Below, in pieces: positions 51,005 to 57,999 of a stretch of DNA of 64,000 bases (positions are counted from its first letter, which is position 1; each line of letters starts with the position of its first letter). The stretch spans positions 43,114 through 107,113 of the forward strand of contig JJOH01000023.1 of assembly GCA_000696115.1 (NCBI GenBank), read 5' to 3'. This DNA comes from Streptomyces olindensis. Lineage in GTDB: Bacteria > Actinomycetota > Actinomycetes > Streptomycetales > Streptomycetaceae. The position numbers and the translations under genes are program-made. Under the pieces are notes generated by a model. The model did no database searches. It was not told the origin of the DNA and saw nothing but the letters and a program-made list of their open reading frames with translations.

Positions 51005-51146
51005 GGCGAGCGGGAGCGCACGGAGAGCCAGGTCACGCGGGCCCGGCTCAACTTCGTCCCGTTCCGGTGGGTCTTGGTAGGTGGTGTCGGCTCGGCCGAG
51101 TCGCGGACACCCCGGACCTGCCGACGCTCGGACGAGGACGACCTGG

Positions 51147-51845
51147 ATGACCACGCCCACCCGCTGGGCCCGCGCCGAATGGGGTCCGCTGTACGCCGCG
51201 GTGCGCGGGCCGCTGCGGGAGCGGCGGTGGCGGGCCGTGCCGATGGCGGTCGCGGCCGTGTGCCTCACGGCCGTGCTGCACGTCGTGCACCACCAGGCCT
51301 GGGGCTACGGGTTCGTGCAGGACGTCGGCACCGTACGGGCCGGAGATCCGCTGTGGCTCGCGCTGCTGCGGACCCCGCTGTCGCTGTTCGTGCCCGCGCT
51401 GGACCTGCCGGTGTGGGGCGCGCTGGCGCAGATCCTGCTGGTGTTCGGCGTCGCGGAGCTGTGCCTGGGCTGGAAGCGGGCCCTGGCGATCGCCTATCTG
51501 GCCACGCTCGCGGGCACGCTGTACGCGCGTCTGGGCATCCGGCTGGGCCCCGACGCCCCGCTGGGACTGCCCGCCTCGGACGCGTGGGTGGTGGACACGG
51601 GGCCGTCCGCGGCGGTGGTGGGCCTGGCCGTCTTCCTGGGCCTGCGGTACCGGGCCCGGGTCACGGCGGGTGCGGTGATCGCGGCGATGGTGGTCGAGGT
51701 CGTGCTGAAGGAGAACCTCGCGGGCAAGGAGCACCTCGCGGCGATCGCGGCCGTGCTGGCGCTGTGCGCGGTGGGCCGGTCGCGTCAGCGGCGTTCGAGG
51801 GTCCGGGCCGGCTCGGGGTCGGGCGTGCCGCCGAGCCAGTCCTGA
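51147..51845 (+). CDS. Rhomboid-like integral membrane protein
   Basis: 232 aa, about six membrane segments. VVDTGPSAAVVGLAVFLGLR (GxSA) and LAGKEHLAAIAAVLAL contain a Ser and a His in positions that recall the Ser/His of rhomboid folds, as in the actinobacterial rhomboid-like family, though the canonical GxSG is not exact. ATG 51147 is preferred to the open frame from 51081. Its 3' end overlaps the convergent membrane protein gene by 61 bp. Activity unproven. Confidence 0.6.
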   Translation: MTTPTRWARAEWGPLYAAVRGPLRERRWRAVPMAVAAVCLTAVLHVVHHQAWGYGFVQDVGTVRAGDPLWLALLRTPLSLFVPALDLPVWGALAQILLVFGVAELCLGWKRALAIAYLATLAGTLYARLGIRLGPDAPLGLPASDAWVVDTGPSAAVVGLAVFLGLRYRARVTAGAVIAAMVVEVVLKENLAGKEHLAAIAAVLALCAVGRSRQRRSRVRAGSGSGVPPSQS

Positions 51846-52549
51846 AAGGCGCGCCGGGGGCCGGCCCAGCGGCGGTCGTGGTGATAGGCGCGCAGGCCGG
51901 ACCTGGCCCGGGCGCGGGGGCGGCGCCGGTAGAAGCGCTTGGCCCACGGGGAGCCCGGACGGGCCAGCCGCACGGCGGCGACCAGGGCGACGAGGGGCAC
52001 GATCACCCCGAGGACCGCCAGGCGGACCTTGCCCTTGAACAGGGCGATGAGGGCGAACGCGAAGTTCACGACGATGTTCGCGATGACGGCGGCGCGGTTC
52101 TGCTGCTGGTCCTCGGACAGGTCGTTGACGCCGAGGGGCGAGAAGCCGATCAGGAGCAGGCCGACGAGGGCGGCGGTGAGGACGACCATCTCGACGCTCT
52201 GGCGGCCGGCCGGGCTCCAGTACACGTCGGCGAGGTGCAGGACCAGGGCGAACTCGTCGAGGACGAGGCCCGCGCCGATGCCGAAGATGACCGCGGCCAG
52301 CGCCGAGCCGAAGCCGTGCTGCCCGCCCGCCACCGCGCCGAAGCCGCCGGCGATCGTCAGGACGACCCCGGGGACGACGTGGTGGACGTGGACGCCGCCG
52401 CTGCCGCTGATGTTGCGGAAGGGGCCCTTGCCCGCCCGGATGAGGCGGGTGATCATCCGGGTGATCAGGAAGGTCAGCACGAAGGAGACGAGAGCGAGGA
52501 GCAGCGGCAGTTTGCCGGGTTCGATGATGTTTCGCTCCAGCCACTCCAT
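51785..52549 (-). CDS. Conserved integral membrane protein, function unknown
   Basis: 254 aa with about six membrane helices, the first after MEWLERNIIEPGKLPLLLALVS. A His-rich loop GGVHVHHVVPGVVLTIAGG and a loop LDEFALVLHLADVYWSPAGRQSVEM hold conserved-looking polar residues, suggesting metal or ligand binding. The C-terminal 50 residues are strongly basic and cytoplasmic. ATG 52549. Divergent from cobS by 60 bp; that neighbour suggests no certain role. Confidence 0.72.
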   Translation of the reverse strand: MEWLERNIIEPGKLPLLLALVSFVLTFLITRMITRLIRAGKGPFRNISGSGGVHVHHVVPGVVLTIAGGFGAVAGGQHGFGSALAAVIFGIGAGLVLDEFALVLHLADVYWSPAGRQSVEMVVLTAALVGLLLIGFSPLGVNDLSEDQQQNRAAVIANIVVNFAFALIALFKGKVRLAVLGVIVPLVALVAAVRLARPGSPWAKRFYRRRPRARARSGLRAYHHDRRWAGPRRAFQDWLGGTPDPEPARTLERR

Positions 52550-52609
52550 ATGTGAACTTTATCCTCGACCGGCGTCCCCGCTCTCCTGACCGGCCGGTAG
52601 CCTGCGCCG

Positions 52610-53392
52610 GTGCCCAGTTCCTCGCCCCTCGACGGTGTCCGCTTCGCCTTCGGCACGCTCACGGTGTTCCCGGTCCGGGTGACCCGGTGGGACCGGGAGG
52701 CGGCGCGCGGCGGCATGCTGTGCGCTCCACTGGCCGGACTGGCGGTCGGTGCCGCCGCCGCCGCGCTGGGGCTGGTGCTGCTGTTCCTCGGCGCGGGCCC
52801 GCTGCTCGCCGCCGTGGCAGGCGTCGCCGTGCCGGCCGTCCTCACCCGGGGGCTGCATCTGGACGGGCTCGCGGACACCGCCGACGGGCTGGGCAGCGGG
52901 AAGCCCGCCGAGGACGCGCTGCGGATCATGAAGCAGTCGGACATCGGCCCGTTCGGCGTCGTCGCCCTCGTCCTCGTCCTGCTCGCGCAGGTCGCCGCGC
53001 TCGCCCAGGCCTACGACGTCTCCTGGGCCCGGGGGGCGTGCGCCGCCGTCGTCTCCGCGACCCTCGCCCGGCTGGCCCTGGCCCTGGCCGCCCGGGCCGG
53101 GGTGCCGGCGGCGCGGCCGGAGGGGCTGGGGGCGGCTGTCGCGGGTGTGGTGCCGGTGCGGGCGGCGCTCGGTGCCGCGGCCGCCGTCACAGCGGTGGCG
53201 GCAGCGGTCGGCGCGCTGCTCGGGCCGTACGACATGGTCCGTACCGCGCTCGCCGCCCTGCTCTCCCTGGCCGCCGCCGAGGCGCTGCTGCGGCGGTGCA
53301 CGCGCCGCTTCGGCGGGGTCACCGGGGACGTGTTCGGGGGGCTCGCGGAGACGGCCGCGACGATGGCCCTGGTCGTTCTGTCACTGGGCTGA
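52610..53392 (+). CDS. cobS: Adenosylcobinamide-GDP ribazoletransferase (cobalamin synthase)
   Basis: Joins adenosylcobinamide-GDP (from CobU) with alpha-ribazole phosphate (from CobT) in the membrane. 260 aa with six or seven helices. The start LDGVRFAFGTLTVFPV, the metal-binding GLHLDGLADTADGLGSGKPAEDALRIMKQSDIGPFG and the end GGVTGDVFGGLAETAA are full signatures. GTG 52610 has no clear binding site and TAGCCT about 9 bases before, possibly leaderless. The three nucleotide-loop genes share strand but are not one tight operon. Confidence 0.95.
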   Translation: MPSSSPLDGVRFAFGTLTVFPVRVTRWDREAARGGMLCAPLAGLAVGAAAAALGLVLLFLGAGPLLAAVAGVAVPAVLTRGLHLDGLADTADGLGSGKPAEDALRIMKQSDIGPFGVVALVLVLLAQVAALAQAYDVSWARGACAAVVSATLARLALALAARAGVPAARPEGLGAAVAGVVPVRAALGAAAAVTAVAAAVGALLGPYDMVRTALAALLSLAAAEALLRRCTRRFGGVTGDVFGGLAETAATMALVVLSLG

Positions 53393-53444
53393 CTGTCACC
53401 GCGCTGAATCGATCTCCCCGTCGCTCACCTGCCGGGGCTCGGGC

Positions 53445-54224
53445 TCAGCACTCCTGCCGCCACGCGCCCAGTTCGTACCTCTTGAGCAGCGAACTCAGCT
53501 TGAGCTCGCGGGACTCGGCGCAGAAGCGCGCGGTGGGCACCTCGTACTCGACGTGGAACACGGCCTTGCCCGCCTCGACGAACGGCCGCAACGCCCCGCA
53601 CTCGCCGTGCTGGGCGCACTGCTCGTTGACCGCGAAGTCGAAGTCGCCGACCAGTTCCGGGATCTGGTCCAGGTCGTTCTTCAGCCCGACGGCGAGGCCC
53701 CGGTCGTGGGCCAGGCGGGCGATGAGGCGGTTGTAGTGGAGCTGGTCGGTGGCGGTCAGTGGGAAGCCCGTGTCGTTGCGGTAGCCGTCCATGTTGTCCG
53801 GCTCCACCGCGTCGAAGCCCTTGTCGCGGCACATGTCGAGGCGGGCCGCCATGAGCGGCTCCAGGACGTCGGTGCGGCGGATGTCGAGCCAGCGCTCGCC
53901 CTGCCAGCCGTTGCCCCGGCCGAGAACGGCCTTCGGGAACTTCTCCGCGTCCGGACGGAACTCCTCCCAGGCGCCGGTGGACAGGTAGCAGATGACCTTG
54001 CGGCCGTCGTCGTGCAGCCGGGCGACCGTGTCCGCGGAGTGGTCGAAGCCGTCGATGTCGTAGACCGGCACGTCGACGGAGGTGTCCAGGCGCCCGCTGA
54101 GCTGCCACTGCCAGGCGGTGCCCGGACGGGGCTGCCAGCGGGGGCCCGGCTTGTCGTCGGGGCCCTGGGTGCAGCCCGCGAGCAGCAGGAGCAGCAGGGC
54201 GACGGGCAACAGCGGGCGTCTCAC
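53445..54224 (-). CDS. GH114-like endo-alpha-1,4-polygalactosaminidase lipoprotein
   Basis: 259 aa. Signal with lipobox LLAGC (Cys18), then a TIM-barrel glycosidase of the GH114 (TM1410/Ega3) type. VPVYDIDGFDHSADTVARLH, GRKVICYLSTGAWEEFRPDA, GFDAVEPDNMDGYRNDTGFP, GLKNDLDQIPELVGDFDFAVNEQC and FHVEYEVP carry the conserved acidic residues. Family members cut galactosamine-rich polymer. GTG 54224 overlaps the spherulin-4 gene stop (GTGA). It is the last gene of the proposed exopolysaccharide operon and would trim polymer at the cell surface. Confidence 0.87.
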   Translation of the reverse strand: MRRPLLPVALLLLLLAGCTQGPDDKPGPRWQPRPGTAWQWQLSGRLDTSVDVPVYDIDGFDHSADTVARLHDDGRKVICYLSTGAWEEFRPDAEKFPKAVLGRGNGWQGERWLDIRRTDVLEPLMAARLDMCRDKGFDAVEPDNMDGYRNDTGFPLTATDQLHYNRLIARLAHDRGLAVGLKNDLDQIPELVGDFDFAVNEQCAQHGECGALRPFVEAGKAVFHVEYEVPTARFCAESRELKLSSLLKRYELGAWRQEC

Positions 54225-54871
54225 GAGGGGTTCTCCAGGGTGTACGGCAGTGTGCCCCACGGATGATCCCCGGTTCCGGGCACCGCGCAGTGCACCGCCG
54301 CGCCCCGCGACCGGGCCAGGCCCTCCGGGTCGGCGTCGGGCGGCACGTCGTACACCAGGTGGCACAGCCGTACGTCCGGGCCGCCGGGCCAGGGCCGGGG
54401 GTGCTGGGCGCGGTAGGACGCCCAGGTGCCCTCGAAGGTGACGAGGACGTCGGCGATGCGGGCGTAGCAGGGGTGCGGTGCCGTGCCGTGGTTGAGGACG
54501 AGGGTGCCGCAGCCGACGCCCCAGGCCGCGACGGCCAGCCTCTGGTAGTGCTCGAACTCCTCGGGCCCGGCGGGGACCTGGTCGAGGAAGACGCCGTCGG
54601 TGCCGTACCAGTCGCGGTGCCGGGTGAGGTCGCGGACGACGTCTCCGGCGGCGCGGCGGCCGTAGTCGGTGTCGGCGTACCCGAGGACCCGGACGCCCGC
54701 CGCCCTCAGCCGGCCGGCGACCTCGGCGAACGCCGCGTCGGGGCGGTCGCCGGGGCCGCTGGCCGGGTTGAGGACCACCCCGTAGAGGCGGGGCGCCGCC
54801 GCGACGATCGCCTCCCATTCGGCGGGGCGGGCGGACGGGTGCTCGTAGTACGGGACCAGGAGAGTGCTCAT
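54221..54871 (-). CDS. Spherulin-4 (GH135/Sph3-like) glycosidase family protein
   Basis: 216 aa, no signal peptide seen. The family pattern is clear: LLVPYYEHPSARPAEWEAIV, VVLNPASGPGDRPDAAF, GVRVLGYADTDYGRR, WYGTDGVFLDQVP and VTFEGTWASY. In fungal Sph3 the corresponding loop reads DE; here it is Asp97-Gln98, with Glu147 retained, so activity may be altered. Sph3 hydrolyses galactosaminogalactan and is needed for its synthesis. ATG 54871 overlaps the membrane protein stop (ATGA). The lack of a signal is odd for a matrix enzyme; a cytoplasmic or membrane-complex role is possible. Confidence 0.82.
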   Translation of the reverse strand: MSTLLVPYYEHPSARPAEWEAIVAAAPRLYGVVLNPASGPGDRPDAAFAEVAGRLRAAGVRVLGYADTDYGRRAAGDVVRDLTRHRDWYGTDGVFLDQVPAGPEEFEHYQRLAVAAWGVGCGTLVLNHGTAPHPCYARIADVLVTFEGTWASYRAQHPRPWPGGPDVRLCHLVYDVPPDADPEGLARSRGAAVHCAVPGTGDHPWGTLPYTLENPS

Positions 54872-56376
54872 CGGTGGGCGGTTGCCCTCCCCAGCAGGGC
54901 GCACACCAGGGCGGCCTGTACGACGGCCGCCGCGCCGTGGACGATCACGCCGGTCAGGTGCGGATCGCCGGTGCGGGTGACGAGGAGCAGGGTCTGGGCG
55001 AGGGCGGCGGCGCAGCACACGGCCGTCGCGCCGGTCACCGCGCCGAACGACTGGAGCAGCAGGCCCGTCCACAGGACCACGCCCAGCAGGAGCAGCCCGG
55101 CCAGCCGGACGCCGCCGGGGAGCGGGGCCTGCGGCCACAGGGCGGAGGCGGCCAGGCTCAGGACGAGCAGGGCGGCGAGGTAGGCGGAGAGGCACTGGAC
55201 GACGGTCAGGACGGTGGTCCGCCGGAAGTCCCGGGCGGTGCCGCTGGCGCGCAGTCCGGCGAGGCTGTCGCTGCGGAAGCGGTACAGCAGCCATTCGGCG
55301 GGCCCCATGCTGAGGGTGAGCGCCACGGCGGCGGGCGCGGCCACCGCGCCCTGCTCCTCGCCGGCGAGGACGTCGCCGAGCGCCGCGTACAGCACGAGGA
55401 CGCCGGTGCCGAGCCCGAACAGGGCGTAGGGCAGCGAACCCGCGAGCCGGGGTCCGGCGGGCCGGGGGCGCGCGGGGCCGGTGGCGAACCCGCCGAACGG
55501 GAGCAGCGCGGCGAGGCCCGCGCTCCAGCCGCCCTCCCCCTTCAGGGCGGGCGCCACCTCACGCAGCCCCAGCACCGCCACGGCCGCCAGGGAGCCCAGC
55601 AGCAGCGCCAGGCTCGCGGCCTCGGGGAGCGGGTCGACGAGGGACAGGACCGCGCCCATGGCCATCGGCGCGAGGGCGACGAGCAGGTGCCGTTCCCGGC
55701 CCATCACCAGCAGGACGGTCGCCGCCGCCAGGTAGCAGGACTGACCGGCGGCGAAGGCGACCACGGCCGGGGCGGCGCCGCCCGCGCACGCCAGGGCGAC
55801 CAGGGATCCGAGCACCGCGCCCGCCGGGGCCCCGAGCAGCAGGGCGCGCCGGGCGGCCGTCCGGTCGCCCAGCCCCAGCCACGCGTACGCCCGGTGGGCG
55901 AGGCCCTGGTTCCACGCCCAGCCGCACAGGGCGCCGGCCAGCAGCGGGACCGTGCCCGCGGGGAGTCCGAGGTCGTCCGGGCCGGTGAACAGGGGCGCCC
56001 CGAGGACGTAGGCGAGGCCCGGCAGGGCGAAGACGACGCCGCGCAGGAGGCAGCCGAGCAGGCCGATCCGCCAGGGGTCGGGTGCCGGGCCGTCGGGTTC
56101 GGGGTAGCGGCGTTCGACGCGTTCGTAGAGGGTCTCGGCGAGCGCGAAGGAGTTCTTCACGCCGTACCGCTCGCGTATCCGGTCGTCGGAGAGGCCGTCG
56201 GACTCCAGCAGGGCGGCTATCTCGTCGGGGTGGACGGCCGCGGCTATGAAGTCCTCCAGGCGGTCGGCGAGTTCGTCGACCGGGTCGGGCCGGGCCCAGC
56301 TGGGGGTGCGCTGCTTGGGGATGCCGGGGAGGGTGTCCGGGCGGGAGCCCGGGGGCAGCCAGACGCTTCCGCTCAC
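54868..56376 (-). CDS. Multi-pass membrane protein of the exopolysaccharide operon (candidate exporter/synthase partner)
   Basis: 502 aa. A cytoplasmic N-terminal domain of about 110 residues (helical, with DELADRLEDFIAAAVHPDEIAALLE and DDRIRERYGVKNSFALAETLYERV) precedes about twelve membrane helices. I do not see a clear PelG sequence signature, but its size, topology and place next to a PelF-like transferase fit the PelG role of polymer export. Fungal Gt4c has a membrane part joined to its GT4 domain, so the two genes could equal one fungal protein. GTG 56376 overlaps the glycosyltransferase stop (GTGA). Confidence 0.7.
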   Translation of the reverse strand: MSGSVWLPPGSRPDTLPGIPKQRTPSWARPDPVDELADRLEDFIAAAVHPDEIAALLESDGLSDDRIRERYGVKNSFALAETLYERVERRYPEPDGPAPDPWRIGLLGCLLRGVVFALPGLAYVLGAPLFTGPDDLGLPAGTVPLLAGALCGWAWNQGLAHRAYAWLGLGDRTAARRALLLGAPAGAVLGSLVALACAGGAAPAVVAFAAGQSCYLAAATVLLVMGRERHLLVALAPMAMGAVLSLVDPLPEAASLALLLGSLAAVAVLGLREVAPALKGEGGWSAGLAALLPFGGFATGPARPRPAGPRLAGSLPYALFGLGTGVLVLYAALGDVLAGEEQGAVAAPAAVALTLSMGPAEWLLYRFRSDSLAGLRASGTARDFRRTTVLTVVQCLSAYLAALLVLSLAASALWPQAPLPGGVRLAGLLLLGVVLWTGLLLQSFGAVTGATAVCCAAALAQTLLLVTRTGDPHLTGVIVHGAAAVVQAALVCALLGRATAHR

Positions 56377-57896
56377 CAGCCCGCTCCGTCCGTCGCGACG
56401 GATGCGTACCAGGGGTCGCGCAGTTCCAGGGTCCAGTCGGCCACGGTCTCCAGCGTCGGCTCGTACACCTCGTCCTCGCCCGCGAGTTCCTTGTAGACGG
56501 TGCGGAAGGCGTCCACCGAGCGGCGCAGGGTGAACCGGTCGATGACCCGCTGGCGGGACAACCGCCCCAGTTCCAGGCGCCGTTCGTCGTCCTTGAGCAG
56601 GGTCAGCGCGGCGGCGGCCATCTTCTCCGGCTCGCGCGGGGGCACCACCAGGCCCGTGTCGCCGACGGCCTCGCGCACGCCGCCGACGTCCGTCGACACC
56701 GTCGTACGGCCGCACGACATGGCCTCGATGATGGAGAACGGGAAGCCCTCCGAGATCGACGACAGCATGACGAGGTGCCCGGCCGCGTAGGCCCGCCAGA
56801 CCTCACTGATGCGGCCCTCGAAGGTCAGGCCGTCGGTGACGCCCAGCTCGGCGGCGAGCTTCTCCAGGCGGGTGCGGTAGGCCTCGCCGCCGGGCGGTAC
56901 CGGGCCGAAGAGCCTGAGCCGGGTCGCCGGGATCTCGGCGCGCACCAGGGCGTAGGCGCGGATGAGGGTCTCCAGGTCCTTGATGGGGTCGATGCGGCCG
57001 CACCAGGACAGGGTGGGGACCTCGGGCTCGGGGCCGGCGTGCGGGAAGGCGGCCGGGTCGACGCCGTTGTAGACCGTGCGGATCTTGTCGGCGTCGGCGC
57101 CGCCGCGCTCCTCCCAGCGGCGGTTGTACTGGTTGCACGGGGTGATGAGGTCGGCGGCGCGGTAGCCGTGGGAGTTCAGCTCCCGGTAGAAGCCGAGCAT
57201 GAAGGCCTTCACGGGCCAGCGCTGGGCGCCCTGGCGGTAGCCGAGGTAGCGCTCGCGCAGGTAGATGCCGTGCTCGGTGAGCAGGAACGGCACGCCGTCC
57301 AGGTGGCGGGCGGCGAGCGCGGGCAGGGTCGCGAGGCCGCTGCTGACGGCGTGCGCGACGGAGTCCTCGGGTATGCGGACGCCGAGCGGGCGCAGGGCGT
57401 GCTCCAGCAGGTCGGTGGCGGTGAGCGCGTCGTGCACGGTGGGGCGGGCGGCGGCCGTCGGCAGGTGTGGCATCGTCCAGATCCACATCAGCGAGCGCAG
57501 CGCCGACTCGGTGCGCAGGGCGGCCGACAGGCATCCGTCGCGGGCGAGTTCGGCCAGCTCGTTCAGGGACTCGCCGAAGTCGGCGTGCGAGTTCGGTTCG
57601 AGGAAGGAGAGCAGGAAACGCTCGTAGGTCTCGGTGAAGCGGCGGCGGGCCCTGCCGTACGGGGGCCGTCCGCGGCCGGGGCGCGGCCCCCAGGTCGGGA
57701 CCGAGGTGTGCGCGTAGACGTTGGGCGGCAGCTCCCAGGTGACGGGTTCGCGGCCGCTGCCGGTGAGCGAGACGACGTGGAAGTCGACCTCGGGCATGCC
57801 CTTGACGAGCTGGTCGCACCAGGTGCTGACGCCGCCGTGGACGTGTGGGTAGGTGCCTTCCGTGAGCATGGTGACATGACGGCCTGTGCGCCTCAT
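56373..57896 (-). CDS. PelF-like GT4 glycosyltransferase
   Basis: 507 aa cytoplasmic transferase. The N-terminal DUF3492 part typical of PelF is plain: RHVTMLTEGTYPHVHGGVSTWCDQL and PFLLTEHGIYLRER. The C-terminal GT4 half shows VYNGVDPAAFP, WCGRIDPIKDLETLI and the EX7E box SEGFPFSIIEAMSCG. PelF uses UDP-GalNAc/UDP-GlcNAc type donors to polymerise Pel. ATG 57896 has GGGGGAA upstream. It is flanked by a deacetylase, a membrane partner and two galactosamine-polymer hydrolase families, which points to a GalNAc-containing product; donor not proven. Confidence 0.87.
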   Translation of the reverse strand: MRRTGRHVTMLTEGTYPHVHGGVSTWCDQLVKGMPEVDFHVVSLTGSGREPVTWELPPNVYAHTSVPTWGPRPGRGRPPYGRARRRFTETYERFLLSFLEPNSHADFGESLNELAELARDGCLSAALRTESALRSLMWIWTMPHLPTAAARPTVHDALTATDLLEHALRPLGVRIPEDSVAHAVSSGLATLPALAARHLDGVPFLLTEHGIYLRERYLGYRQGAQRWPVKAFMLGFYRELNSHGYRAADLITPCNQYNRRWEERGGADADKIRTVYNGVDPAAFPHAGPEPEVPTLSWCGRIDPIKDLETLIRAYALVRAEIPATRLRLFGPVPPGGEAYRTRLEKLAAELGVTDGLTFEGRISEVWRAYAAGHLVMLSSISEGFPFSIIEAMSCGRTTVSTDVGGVREAVGDTGLVVPPREPEKMAAAALTLLKDDERRLELGRLSRQRVIDRFTLRRSVDAFRTVYKELAGEDEVYEPTLETVADWTLELRDPWYASVATDGAGW

Positions 57897-57951
57897 GTGT
57901 GTTTCCCCCTGTGCTGCGTGTGGTGTGCGGGGAACTGCTGCCCGGACCCGA

Positions 57952-57999
57952 GTGCGGGTCCGTCGTGGCTGGTCGCGCAGTTCCCCGCGCCCCTTAGGG
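57952..57999 (+). repeat. Dispersed Streptomyces intergenic repeat, copy 6, supplying a stop codon
   Basis: AGTGCGGGTCCGTCGTGG, then CTGGTCGCGCAGTTCCCCGC and GCCCCTTAGGG. Its TTA (57994-57996) is the stop codon of the Agd3-like deacetylase gene read on the minus strand, so the repeat forms the gene end. Confidence 0.85.
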
